Source of the DNA: Burkholderia sp. Ax-1724
Lineage (GTDB): Bacteria > Pseudomonadota > Gammaproteobacteria > Burkholderiales > Burkholderiaceae
Direction of reading: 5' to 3'
Assembly: GCF_011752995.1 (NCBI RefSeq)
Contig: NZ_VWWL01000019.1
Span: 1-64,000 of the forward strand
Length of the DNA: 64,000 bases
The position numbers and the translations under genes were made by a program. Below, one piece after another: positions 16,551 through 25,130 of the stretch. Each line of letters begins with the position of its first letter. Positions within the stretch are counted from its first letter, which is position 1. The notes below the pieces were generated by a model. That model did not search any database. It was not told the DNA's origin and worked only from the letters and a program-made list of their open reading frames with translations.

Positions 16551-17324
16551 ATGGCAGACCACAGCATTGCAGGCAAAACCGTCCTGATCGCAGGCGGAGC
16601 GAAGAACCTCGGTGGGTTGATTGCACGCGATCTGGCCAAACATGGCGCGAAAGCGGTGGCCGTCCATTACAACAGCGCGAGCACCAAGGCCGATGCCGAC
16701 AGCACGGTCGCCGCGATCCAGGCGGCCGGCGCACAGGCTGTTGCATTCCAGGCGAACCTCACGCAGGCGAGCGCGATGGAGAAGTTATTCGCCGACGTCG
16801 TTGCCGCCGTGGGCCGCCCCGACATCGCGATCAACACGGTCGGCAAGGTGCTGAAGAAGCCCTTCACGGAAATCAGCGAAGCGGAATACGACGAGATGAG
16901 CGCCGTGAACGCCAAGTCGGCGTTCTTCTTTCTGCGCGAGGCCGGCAAGCACGTCGCCGACAACGGCAAGATCGTCACCCTCGTCACTTCGCTGCTCGGC
17001 GCGTTCACGCCGTTCTATGCGGCCTATGCCGGCACCAAGGCGCCCGTCGAGCACTTCACCCGCGCGGCGGCGAAGGAGTTCGGCGAGCGCGGCATTTCGG
17101 TGACGGCGGTCGGCCCGGGTCCGATGGACACGCCGTTCTTCTATCCGGCGGAAGGCGCGGATGCGGTGGAGTATCACAAGAGCGCGGCGGCGCTGTCGAA
17201 ATTCTCCCGAACCGGGCTCACCGATATCGGCGACGTCGTGCCCTTCATCCGTCATCTGGTCAGCGACGGATGGTGGATCACGGGGCAGACGATTCTGATC
17301 AACGGCGGTTATACGACCAAATAA
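16551..17324 (+). CDS. Short-chain dehydrogenase/reductase
   Basis: 257 aa, with GGAG eight bases before ATG 16551. Rossmann fold: GGAKNLGGLIA at residues 14-24 stands for the TGxxxGxG nucleotide-binding motif; the family's Ser-Tyr-Lys set is seen as TSLLGAF...YAGTK, with the Tyr of YAGTK and its Lys four later. C-terminal GQTILINGGYTTK is typical of classical SDRs. The aromatic stretch and lack of relatives nearby do not reveal a substrate. Plausibly controlled by the divergent LysR at 15434. Confidence 0.88.
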   Translation: MADHSIAGKTVLIAGGAKNLGGLIARDLAKHGAKAVAVHYNSASTKADADSTVAAIQAAGAQAVAFQANLTQASAMEKLFADVVAAVGRPDIAINTVGKVLKKPFTEISEAEYDEMSAVNAKSAFFFLREAGKHVADNGKIVTLVTSLLGAFTPFYAAYAGTKAPVEHFTRAAAKEFGERGISVTAVGPGPMDTPFFYPAEGADAVEYHKSAAALSKFSRTGLTDIGDVVPFIRHLVSDGWWITGQTILINGGYTTK

Positions 17325-17508
17325 GCGCTTCGACCGGCGCGCTTCGCCGCTGCGGCATGCTTGACACCCGAGCATGCCTTTTGACCCGTTCATGCCGGTT
17401 TCTCATCCATTATGCGCAACGGGTGTCACTTTCGCGCGTCAGCGTGTGAAATCGGACAGACTTTCGAGTTAGCATGTCGGGCATCACGGATATCTGCAAG
17501 GAATTCAG

Positions 17509-18438
17509 ATGCCATTTGACGAGCGCATGCTCAACGGCATGGGCGTGCTGACGGCGATCGTCGATTGCGGCAGTTTCGCGGCCGCCGGTGAAGCGCTCGA
17601 CATGTCGCAATCGGGCGTGAGCCGTTCGGTTGCGCGGCTCGAAGCGCGCCTCGGCATCCGGCTCTTCGATCGCACCACGCGCTCGGTCACGCTGACCGAC
17701 GAAGGCCGGCGCTTCTACGAACAGATCGTGCCGCTGCTGAGCGGCCTCGAAGAAGCGGCGGCATCGGCCGCTCAAGGCGCGACCGCCGTGCGCGGCCGGT
17801 TGCGCGTCAACATGGACCCGTTCTTCTCGCGGCTCGTGCTGGGGCCGAGGCTCGGCGGCTTCGTCGACAAGCATCACGACCTGCAGCTCGAACTCGTGAC
17901 GCGCGACCAGCTCGGCGATATGGTCGCCGATGGCTTCGATCTCGCGATCCGCTTCGGCGAGCCGCTCATCTCGACGCTCGTCGCGCGCAAGCTGCTCGAC
18001 ACGCGCATTCTGACCGTGGCCGCGCCGTCGTATCTGAAGAAGCATGGGCAGCCCGCGAGCCCGACCGAACTCGAAAGCGGCAAGCATGTGTGCATCAAGT
18101 TTCGCGATCCGTCGACGGGCTATCCGTTCACGTGGGCATTCCATCGCGGCCGCAGGAAGCTCGTGATTACGCCGCAAGGACGCCTGACCGTCAACGACGT
18201 GGGGACCTTGCATAGCACCTGCGTCGCGGGCCAGGGCATCGCGCAGATTCCCGGGCTCGGGGCGGAATCGCTGCTCGCGAGCGGCAAGCTCGTCGATCTG
18301 TTTCCGGACTGGGGCGACGCGGTGTATCCGCTATATGCACTGTATCCGTCGCGGCATCATCCGCCGGCCAAGGTGCGCGCGTTCCTCGATTTCATCGTTT
18401 CGCTGACCGGCGGTGCGCCGCGTGAAGCGGCGGCCTGA
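17509..18438 (+). CDS. LysR-type transcriptional regulator
   Basis: 309 aa, AAGGA seven bases before ATG 17509. N-terminal domain MLNGMGVLTAIVDCGSFAAA, then SQSGVSRSVARLEARLGIRL and FDRTTRSV; C-terminal effector domain with YPLYALYPSRHHPPAKVRAF, which is usual for CrgA-like LysR proteins. It follows the SDR gene in the same direction after a 184-base gap. A 9-5-9 inverted repeat lies after its stop. Confidence 0.9.
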   Translation: MPFDERMLNGMGVLTAIVDCGSFAAAGEALDMSQSGVSRSVARLEARLGIRLFDRTTRSVTLTDEGRRFYEQIVPLLSGLEEAAASAAQGATAVRGRLRVNMDPFFSRLVLGPRLGGFVDKHHDLQLELVTRDQLGDMVADGFDLAIRFGEPLISTLVARKLLDTRILTVAAPSYLKKHGQPASPTELESGKHVCIKFRDPSTGYPFTWAFHRGRRKLVITPQGRLTVNDVGTLHSTCVAGQGIAQIPGLGAESLLASGKLVDLFPDWGDAVYPLYALYPSRHHPPAKVRAFLDFIVSLTGGAPREAAA

Positions 18439-18493
18439 CACGACAGCGATACCGGGCGTGCACCGATCAGTGCGAGGTCGAGCGCGATTTTTC

Positions 18494-18516
18494 TGCTAAG
18501 CATTCCTTGCTTAGCA
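18494..18516. other. 9-5-9 inverted repeat
   Basis: TGCTAAGCA, five bases, TGCTTAGCA: a perfect inverted repeat 56 bases after the LysR stop and about 82 bases before the small gene at 18598. No U-run follows, so an operator for the small gene is as likely as a terminator. Confidence 0.5.
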
Positions 18517-18597
18517 AACGCGTATTTGTTGCTTGGCCCTATCCGTGCCGCTGATTACGATAAAGGCGTTCCGTCATCGCAGCAGAGGGGATTCGCC

Positions 18598-18819
18598 ATG
18601 TCAGAGCATGCCTGTTTCAGACCGCGCGTGATCGAGCCTGTTCTCGACAATCAGCCGGACGGCCTCGGGCTTGCCGTGGAGTTATGGCTCGCGCAACCGA
18701 TCGACGGCATCGCGGGCCGTGCCGTGCAGATTCATCTGCGAGGCGACGCGAAGATGGAACAGGCCGAGACGCTGCGCGATCTGTTGCATGCGTGGGGGAT
18801 GCGGCTTGTTGTGAGTTGA
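18598..18819 (+). CDS. Small uncharacterised protein, 73 aa
   Basis: A good ribosome site (GAGGGG, seven bases before ATG 18598) and a normal high-GC codon pattern support it. Sequence starts MSEHACFRPRVIEPVLDN and ends LLHAWGMRLVVS; no signal peptide or membrane segment, and no motif that I recognise. Soluble, mildly acidic. Stands alone between a LysR gene and the AT-rich patch that follows. Confidence 0.65.
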   Translation: MSEHACFRPRVIEPVLDNQPDGLGLAVELWLAQPIDGIAGRAVQIHLRGDAKMEQAETLRDLLHAWGMRLVVS

Positions 18820-18873
18820 GGGTATTTTGTTTCTGTTAGTTTTGTACGCACGGGCGTATGGGTTTATTGTGTC

Positions 18874-19143
18874 ATGGCACCATCCTTGATGGCGTGTGTT
18901 ACAGGTAGCCACAGGACTTCTCTGAGTCTCGACATAGCCAAGTCTTTCTCTACCGATTGTCAAACTTTGACAATCGGCGCCATCCCGAAATTCGCGCTTG
19001 CTATATTCCTCCGACGATTTAATGGAGGAACTATAAGTACTACCTATAATTATGGCGTTCACACCTATCTCTCTCCGTCTGAACTCTTCTTCTGGTCTTT
19101 CTGGACGAAGCATCGCAACGACTGGGCGTCGATGATCTCGTGA
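18874..19143 (+). CDS. Doubtful 89-aa frame ahead of the DUF1493-like pair
   Basis: Overlaps the next gene by ATGA (19140-19143), which hints at coupling, but codon use is poor, no ribosome site is visible, and a perfect 25-bp palindrome (18953-18977) and another inverted repeat (TTCCTCC...GGAGGAA, about 19009-19033) lie inside it. These look more like regulatory DNA than coding DNA. Kept only because of the overlap. Confidence 0.2.
   Translation: MAPSLMACVTGSHRTSLSLDIAKSFSTDCQTLTIGAIPKFALAIFLRRFNGGTISTTYNYGVHTYLSPSELFFWSFWTKHRNDWASMIS
18953..18977. promoter_or_regulatory. 25-bp perfect palindrome (operator candidate)
   Basis: Arms CCGATTGTCAAA and TTTGACAATCGG around a single C at 18965. 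No U-run follows. It sits about 160 bases before the membrane-protein gene at 19140, in the AT-richer patch, and could be a repressor operator. Confidence 0.55.
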
Positions 19144-19463
19144 GCGTTTCGGCAATTCTCGCCGGCTGGCCGTTCCTGCCAACACGGCGCAAACCAATAG
19201 GCACAACGAAAGGCACATCGATCGCATCGCGTGTTTCTCGCCGGCATCTGGACTACGAGATCAAGTTTCGTATACTTCCGACGCTCACATTGCAAAGCGT
19301 ACGCAAACTGAAAATCCTCTTCACAAACAATCTCGGTGTATTCGTAGGGCGATCAATCCCAGTCATCGGAGAAGTGTTTCTCGCCTACGATGCGACAACC
19401 ATTACCTACAAAAGTATCAGACACTACAACCTGCTCGTGAAACCGGAAGACCGGGTGTACTAA
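19140..19463 (+). CDS. Small putative membrane-associated protein, partner of the DUF1493-like gene
   Basis: 107 aa. C-terminal half LKILFTNNLGVFVGRSIPVI / GEVFLAYDATTITYKSIRHY resembles small proteins that often precede DUF1493 genes in enterobacteria, from memory; the IPVIGEVFLAYDA stretch is weakly hydrophobic. Its stop TAA shares one base with the ATG of the next gene (TAATG), so the two are coupled. Lower GC than the flanks suggests acquisition. The first 40 residues (IAGWPFLP..., RRKPIGTTKGT) are not recognisable and the true start could be later. Function unknown. Confidence 0.6.
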   Translation: MSVSAILAGWPFLPTRRKPIGTTKGTSIASRVSRRHLDYEIKFRILPTLTLQSVRKLKILFTNNLGVFVGRSIPVIGEVFLAYDATTITYKSIRHYNLLVKPEDRVY

Positions 19464-19822
19464 TGGACCATCAACGGCTGGGCGCCATCGAAGAATTCGT
19501 GCGCGCACGAACCGGAATCTCGCAGCGCAAGCAGATTACCGCTCAAACGAAGCTCACGGACGACCTGGACCTGACAGGCATTGAAGCCGAGACGTTCATG
19601 AAAAAGTTTTTCGACGCCTTCAACGTCGACGTCGGCGACTTCAGCTTCGATCGCTACTTCGTGAACGAAGGGTCCGGCCTCATCCTCTCGCTCGTCACCG
19701 TGCTCTTCAGGAAAAAGCACGGCGCACTTGAACGCGTGCCGATCACGGTCGGCATGCTCGCCGATGCCGCAGCGCTCGGCAGATGGGATTCGGCCTCGCT
19801 GGAAGGAAGGCACGACTCATAA
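19463..19822 (+). CDS. DUF1493-like, acyl-carrier-like small protein
   Basis: 119 aa. LTDDLDLTGIEAETFMKKFF followed by NVDVGDFSFDRYFVNEG is the pattern of DUF1493 proteins. The DDLDLTG segment resembles the phosphopantetheine loop of acyl carrier proteins (DxLGxDS) but the attachment Ser is not present (Thr instead), so carrier function is doubtful. Cytoplasmic, acidic. Coupled to the gene before it by TAATG. Likely a mobile two-gene cassette; role unknown. Confidence 0.65.
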   Translation: MDHQRLGAIEEFVRARTGISQRKQITAQTKLTDDLDLTGIEAETFMKKFFDAFNVDVGDFSFDRYFVNEGSGLILSLVTVLFRKKHGALERVPITVGMLADAAALGRWDSASLEGRHDS

Positions 19823-19912
19823 AGCGAGCGATAGGTTCGCCAGGTCGTGCATCCGCATCGTGACATGCCCGAAGGCAAAGCCTGAGCGCAAACTCCACTC
19901 GCAATAAACACC

Positions 19913-19946
19913 AAGCCCCGGCCAGTCGCAAGACCAGCCAGGGCTT
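19913..19946 (-). terminator. Terminator of the prkA-yeaH-spoVR operon
   Basis: On the minus strand a 15-bp stem (including three G.U pairs) AAGCCCTGGCTGGTC/GACTGGCCGGGGCTT with a TTGC loop, followed by GGTGTTTATT. It lies 70 bases after the spoVR stop; it could also serve the plus-strand gene ending at 19822. Confidence 0.6.
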
Positions 19947-20015
19947 TGGATTGAAGCGAAACGGCGCAGCAACAGAATCAGGCGGACCCTCAGGCGGATC
20001 CAACCCGCCACACCA

Positions 20016-21539
20016 TCAAACCCTCACCGAAGGCGGCACATAGCGGCACTCGTAACGCTTTCTGACAGTGCCGTTCTCATCGACGCTTTCGAGGTACACG
20101 TCGAACTGCCACAGCCGCGCCATGTGCTTGAGCACTTCATCGCTATCGGACGACAGATGCCGGTTGTCGCTCATGAAGTGCCGCAGCGTCAGGCTGCGAT
20201 CGCCGCGCGTATTGACCGCCCACACCTGAATGTTCGGCTCGCGGTGATGCATGTCGTACTGCCGCGACAACGCCTGGCGCACGTACTGATAGCCGCTGTC
20301 GTCGTGAATCGCCGAGACTTCGAGCGCATCGCGCATGTCGTCGTCGAGCACCGAGAACAGGCGCATTTCGCGGATCAGGTGCGGCGACAGATACTGCGCG
20401 ACGAAGCTCTCGTCCTTGAAGTTGCGCATCGCGTAATGCATCGCGGGCAGCCACGGACTGCCGGCCAACTCCGGAAACCACTTGCGGTCTTCCTCGCTCG
20501 GCGCCTCGCAGATGCGGCGAATATCGCTCATCATCGAAAAGCCGAGCGCATACGGATTGATGCCGCTGTAGTACGGCTTCGTGACCGGCGGCTGATAGAC
20601 GACGTTGCTGTGCGAATGGAGAAACTCCATCATGAAGCCGTCTTCGAGCTTGCCCTGGTTGTACATCGTATTGAGCAGCGTGTAGTGCCAGAACGTCGCC
20701 CAGCCTTCGTTCATGACCTGGGTCTGCCGCTGCGGATAGAAGTACTGGCCGATCTTGCGCACGATGCGAATCACTTCGCGCTCCCACGGTTCGAGCAGCG
20801 GCGCGTTTTTCTCCGCGAAATACAGCAGGTTTTCCTGCGGCTCGGGCGGAAAGCGCTCCTCGACTTCCTCGGGCAACGGCGTATGCCGCGTCGGCAGCGT
20901 GCGCCACAACTCGTTGACCTGCGATTGCAGATACGCCTCGCGTTCGCGGCGCGCGGCGAATTCCCGTTCGAGCGACAGTTTCTGCGGGCGCTTGTAGCGG
21001 TCCACGCCATAGTTCATCAGCGCATGGCACGAATCGAGCAGTTCCTCGACACGGTCGAGCCCAAAGCGTTCCTCGCACTCGGCAATGTAATTCTTCGCAT
21101 AGACGAGGTAGTCGATGATCGCGTGGGCATCGGTCCAGAGCTTGAACAGATAGTTGCCCTTGAAGAACGAGTTGTGCCCGTAGGCCGCATGCGCGATGAC
21201 GAGCGCCTGCATCGTCATCGTGTTCTCTTCCATCAGATACGCGATGCAGGGGTTCGAGTTGATGACGATTTCATACGCGAGCCCCATCTGTCCACGACGG
21301 TAGCTCTTTTCGGTGGCAAGAAAGTGTTTGCCGAACGACCAGTGACGGTAGTTCACGGGCATGCCGACGGACGCGTACGCGTCCATCATCTGTTCGGCGC
21401 TGATGAGTTCGAGCTGGATCGGATACACGTCGAGCTCATATTGCTCCGCAACACGGGCAATATGCGAGTCGTACTCTTCGATCAATTCGAAGGTCCAGTC
21501 GGACGGGCACGGCAGAGGCCTTCTATCGGCTACGTTCAT
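20016..21539 (-). CDS. spoVR: SpoVR family protein (YcgB-like)
   Basis: 507 aa from ATG 21539 (AGGGAAG ribosome site), equal to the usual length of YcgB/SpoVR. Typical blocks: LPCPSDWTFELIEEYDSHI, MPVNYRHWSFGKHFLATEK, AYGHNSFFKGNYLFKLWTDA, NEGWATFWHYTLLNTMYNQG and GINPYALGFSMMSDIRRICE. Histidines in the AHAAYGHNSFF and EGWATFWHY blocks suggest a metal site. In enterobacteria it is expressed with YeaG and YeaH under nitrogen starvation and in stationary phase. Last gene of the three-gene operon here. Confidence 0.95.
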   Translation of the reverse strand: MNVADRRPLPCPSDWTFELIEEYDSHIARVAEQYELDVYPIQLELISAEQMMDAYASVGMPVNYRHWSFGKHFLATEKSYRRGQMGLAYEIVINSNPCIAYLMEENTMTMQALVIAHAAYGHNSFFKGNYLFKLWTDAHAIIDYLVYAKNYIAECEERFGLDRVEELLDSCHALMNYGVDRYKRPQKLSLEREFAARREREAYLQSQVNELWRTLPTRHTPLPEEVEERFPPEPQENLLYFAEKNAPLLEPWEREVIRIVRKIGQYFYPQRQTQVMNEGWATFWHYTLLNTMYNQGKLEDGFMMEFLHSHSNVVYQPPVTKPYYSGINPYALGFSMMSDIRRICEAPSEEDRKWFPELAGSPWLPAMHYAMRNFKDESFVAQYLSPHLIREMRLFSVLDDDMRDALEVSAIHDDSGYQYVRQALSRQYDMHHREPNIQVWAVNTRGDRSLTLRHFMSDNRHLSSDSDEVLKHMARLWQFDVYLESVDENGTVRKRYECRYVPPSVRV

Positions 21540-21772
21540 ACGGACTTCCCTTTGCCCTCGCGGGGCGTTCCGGCGTGTCCCGTGCTGCAGCATGGCAGAC
21601 TGCTCCGGCTCGGACGGCTACCGTTCCGCCCTCGCCTCGGCATGCCCCCATTGTGACCGCGGCACGCCTTGTGCGCCGCGGCGCCCTTTCATACGACCTG
21701 TGCTGAATCTTGTCGCAGGAATGCGCGCCGCGCGCTTCATCGATCAGGTGCTTGCTCGCAACGGGCGTTCCG

Positions 21773-23044
21773 TCACGAAGTCGCCGCCTGCTTCTCGAAC
21801 AGCTCGCGAAACACCGGATAGATATCGGCTGCGGTTTCCACCTTTTTCATCGCCATATGCGGCTGGGTCAGGGCCAGTTGCGCATATTCGAGCCACAGGT
21901 TCTGCTCTTCGGGCGTCACCTGAATATACGCAAAATACCGCACCTTCTCCAGGATGTCATCCGCGAGTATCTTGCGGCACTTCGGAGAATCGTCGGTCCA
22001 GTTGTCGCCGTCCGACGCCTGCGCCCCGTAAATATTCCATTCAGTCGGCGAATAGCGCTCCTCCATGACTTTGCGCATCAGTTCGAGCGCGCTCGACACC
22101 ACCGTGCCACCGCTTTCGGTCGAGTGAAAGAACGTGTCTTCGTCGACTTCCTCGGCACGCGTGTGATGGCGAATGAACACGACCTCGATGCGCTCGTAAT
22201 TGCGCTTGAGAAACAGGTACAGCAGGATGAAAAAGCGCTTGGCGAGGTCCTTGCGCTGCTCGTCCATAGAGCCGGACACATCCATCAGACAGAACATCAC
22301 GGCCTGACTCGACGGCGTGGGCTGCTTCACGCGATTCACGTAGCGCAGATCGAACGGGTCGATGAACGGAATTCGCCAGATGCGTCCCTTCAAATGGTGG
22401 ATGTCGTCTTCGAGCAGCTTGATCTCTTCGCGGCGATCGGCGGGATCGGCCTTCAGCTCTTCGAGTTGCCGCTCCATCTCGCGCAACTGGTTGACAAGCG
22501 GCGCACCGAGCGCGATGCGCCGGCCCAGCGCACTGCGCAACGAGCGGACCACGTCGATATTGTTCGGCGTGCCTTCGGCGGCCCAGCCCGCGCGGATGCT
22601 TTTCCACGTCGGCACGGCCATCAGATGGGTTTTGACGAGACGCGGCAGTTCGAGGTCGTCGAAGAAGTACTGCATGAATTCTTCGCGGCTCAACTCGAAC
22701 ACGAAGTCGTCCTGACCTTCGCCTTCGTTGCTGGCCTGGCTACCGCCACCGCTACCCCCGCCGCCTTGCGGACGCTGGATCTTGTCGCCACGGATATAGT
22801 CCGAATTGCCGGGGTGCACCATTTCGCGCTTGCCGCCGGGGCCATGACGGAACGACGGTTCCGCGATGTCCTTGCGCGGAATGGTGATGCTCTGGGTATT
22901 TTGAATGTCCTTGATGCTGCGGTCGCGCACGGCCTCCGAAACCGCGCGGCGAATGTAGTTCTTGACGCGGCGCAAAAAACGCTCGCGATTCGCGATACTT
23001 TTGTTCTTGCCTGCCAACCTGCGGTCGATAATTTGATGAAGCAC
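21773..23044 (-). CDS. yeaH: YeaH/YhbH family protein (DUF444)
   Basis: 423 aa from GTG 23044, with GGGAGA seven bases before; the E. coli homologue is 427 aa. Starts VLHQIIDRRLAGKNKSIANR, then the Gly-rich GGGGSGGGSQA linker and the VWA-like AVMFCLMDVSGSMDEQ with a MIDAS-type DxSxS motif. FIRHHTRAEEVDEDTFFHS and SGGTVVSSAL are family hallmarks. Partner of the PrkA kinase; the pair acts in starvation and stress adaptation. An ATG 45 bases further upstream is in frame, but its extra residues are not conserved in the family. Confidence 0.95.
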   Translation of the reverse strand: MLHQIIDRRLAGKNKSIANRERFLRRVKNYIRRAVSEAVRDRSIKDIQNTQSITIPRKDIAEPSFRHGPGGKREMVHPGNSDYIRGDKIQRPQGGGGSGGGSQASNEGEGQDDFVFELSREEFMQYFFDDLELPRLVKTHLMAVPTWKSIRAGWAAEGTPNNIDVVRSLRSALGRRIALGAPLVNQLREMERQLEELKADPADRREEIKLLEDDIHHLKGRIWRIPFIDPFDLRYVNRVKQPTPSSQAVMFCLMDVSGSMDEQRKDLAKRFFILLYLFLKRNYERIEVVFIRHHTRAEEVDEDTFFHSTESGGTVVSSALELMRKVMEERYSPTEWNIYGAQASDGDNWTDDSPKCRKILADDILEKVRYFAYIQVTPEEQNLWLEYAQLALTQPHMAMKKVETAADIYPVFRELFEKQAATS

Positions 23045-23207
23045 GCCCGGTCTCCCGTCCCATGCAGCCGCGATCTTCTGCGGCCGCACTCATATTTCGG
23101 GTGCGCGAAACGCCCGCCGCGCAGTGCAACGCTATGCGGCTTGCGCCTCGCCGGTTGCCCGTACGGTTAAACCGTACGGGCGGCACACCATCGGTATCAC
23201 GCGCGCA

Positions 23208-25130
23208 TCATGACGACTTGCGCACGCGCAGATACCAGTCACACAGCAAGCGCACCTGCTTCGGCGTATAGCCCTTCGCCACCATGCGATTGACGAAGTC
23301 TTCGTGCTTGCGCTGCTCTTCCGCCGAGCCTTTCGCGTTGAACGAGATCACCGGCAACAACTCTTCCGTGTTCGAGAACATTTTCTTTTCGATCACGACG
23401 CGCAGCTTTTCGTAGCTGATCCACGCGGGGTTCTTGCCCGCATTCGCGGCCCGCGCGCGCAGCACGAAGTTCACGATCTCGTTGCGGAAGTCCTTCGGAT
23501 TGCTGATGCCCGCGGGCTTCTCGATCTTCTCGAGCTCGGCGTTCAACGCGGCGCGGTCGAAGCTCTCGCCCGTGTCGTGATCGCGGAACTCCTGGTCCTG
23601 AATCCAGAAGTCCGCATAGGTCACGTAGCGGTCGAAAATATTCTGGCCGTATTCCGAGTACGACTCCAGGTACGCGGTCTGGATCTCCTTGCCGATGAAC
23701 TCGGCATAGCGCGACGCGAGCACGTCCTTGATGAAGGACAGATACTTCTGCTCGGTTTCCGGCGGGAACTGCTCGCGCTCGATCTGCTGTTCGAGCACGT
23801 ACATCAGATGCACCGGATTGGCCGCGACCTCGGTCGAGTCGAAGTTGAATACGCGCGACAGAATCTTGAACGCGAAGCGGGTCGACACGCCGGTCATGCC
23901 TTCGTCGACGCCGGCAAAGTCGCGATACTCCTGGTACGACTTGGCCTTCGGGTCCGTGTCCTTCAGATTCTCGCCGTCATAGACCTGCATCTTCGAGAAG
24001 AGGCTCGAATTCTCGGGCTCCTGCAAGCGCGTGAGCACCGACATCTGCGCCATCATCTTCAGCGTGCCTGGCGCGCACACCGCATTCGCGAGCGAGGAGT
24101 TGCGCAGCAGCTTCTCGTAGATCTTGACCTCTTCGCTATAGCGCAGGCAGTACGGCACCTTCACGACGAAGATCCGGTCGAGCAGCGCCTCGTTGTTGCG
24201 GTTGTTGCGGAACGCCTTCCACTCCGACTCGTTCGAGTGCGCGAGGATGATGCCGTCGAACGGAATCGCGCCGAAGCCTTCCGTGCCCTTGAAGTTGCCT
24301 TCCTGGGTCGCGGTGAGCAGCGGGTGCAGCACCTTGATCGGCGCCTTGAACATTTCGACGAATTCCAGCAGGCCCTGATTCGCGAGGCACAGGCCGCCCG
24401 AGTAGCTGTAGGCGTCGGCGTCGTCCTGCGCGTACTGTTCGAGCTTGCGGATATCGACCTTGCCGACCAGCGACGAGATGTCCTGATTGTTCTCGTCGCC
24501 CGGTTCGGTCTTGGCGATGCCGACCTGGCGAAGGATGGAAGGATAGCGGCGCACCACGCGGAACTTGCGGATGTCGCCGTTGTACTCGTGCAGGCGCTTG
24601 ACCGCCCACGGACTCAGGATGCTTTTCAGGTAGCGGCGTGGAATGCCGTATTGTTCTTCGAGGATCGGACCGTCTTCCTCGTAATCGAACAGACCGAGCG
24701 GCGACTCGTTCACGGGCGAGCCCTTGATCGAGTAGAACGGCACGCGCTCCATGAGTTGCTTCAGACGTTCCGCAATCGACGACTTGCCGCCGCCGACCGG
24801 GCCTAACAGATACAGGATCTGCTTCTTTTCTTCGAGCCCCTGGGCCGAGTGCCGGAAGTAGGCGACCACCTGCTCGATCACCTCTTCCATTCCGTAGAAC
24901 TCACGGAATGCGGGGTATACCTTGATGACCTTGTTCGCGAAGATACGCGATAAACGCGGATCGTTGCGCGTGTCGATCTGTTCCGGCTCCCCGATTGCCG
25001 TCAACATGCGTTCGCCAGCAGTGGCGTACGCGGCGGGATTGTCTTTGCAGAGCGCGAGATACTCCTCGAGCGAGAGTTCGTCCTCCCGTGTTTTCTCGAA
25101 GCGGGTCGCGAAACTGCTGTAGATATCCAT
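23208..25130 (-). CDS. prkA: PrkA (YeaG) serine protein kinase
   Basis: 640 aa, near the usual 640-645. A strong GAGGAGG ribosome site precedes ATG 25130. AAA-type Walker A GPVGGGKS at about residues 110-117, the PrkA AAA domain, then the C-terminal kinase-like domain (about 400-640), as in YeaG. Conserved stretches include FYSIKGSPVNESPLGLFDYE, EEQYGIPRRYLKSILSPWA and EGNFKGTEGFGAIPFDGIIL. First gene of prkA-yeaH-spoVR, 163 bases before yeaH. In E. coli yeaGH is sigma-54/NtrC-dependent; I found no clear sigma-54 promoter upstream here. Confidence 0.96.
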   Translation of the reverse strand: MDIYSSFATRFEKTREDELSLEEYLALCKDNPAAYATAGERMLTAIGEPEQIDTRNDPRLSRIFANKVIKVYPAFREFYGMEEVIEQVVAYFRHSAQGLEEKKQILYLLGPVGGGKSSIAERLKQLMERVPFYSIKGSPVNESPLGLFDYEEDGPILEEQYGIPRRYLKSILSPWAVKRLHEYNGDIRKFRVVRRYPSILRQVGIAKTEPGDENNQDISSLVGKVDIRKLEQYAQDDADAYSYSGGLCLANQGLLEFVEMFKAPIKVLHPLLTATQEGNFKGTEGFGAIPFDGIILAHSNESEWKAFRNNRNNEALLDRIFVVKVPYCLRYSEEVKIYEKLLRNSSLANAVCAPGTLKMMAQMSVLTRLQEPENSSLFSKMQVYDGENLKDTDPKAKSYQEYRDFAGVDEGMTGVSTRFAFKILSRVFNFDSTEVAANPVHLMYVLEQQIEREQFPPETEQKYLSFIKDVLASRYAEFIGKEIQTAYLESYSEYGQNIFDRYVTYADFWIQDQEFRDHDTGESFDRAALNAELEKIEKPAGISNPKDFRNEIVNFVLRARAANAGKNPAWISYEKLRVVIEKKMFSNTEELLPVISFNAKGSAEEQRKHEDFVNRMVAKGYTPKQVRLLCDWYLRVRKSS

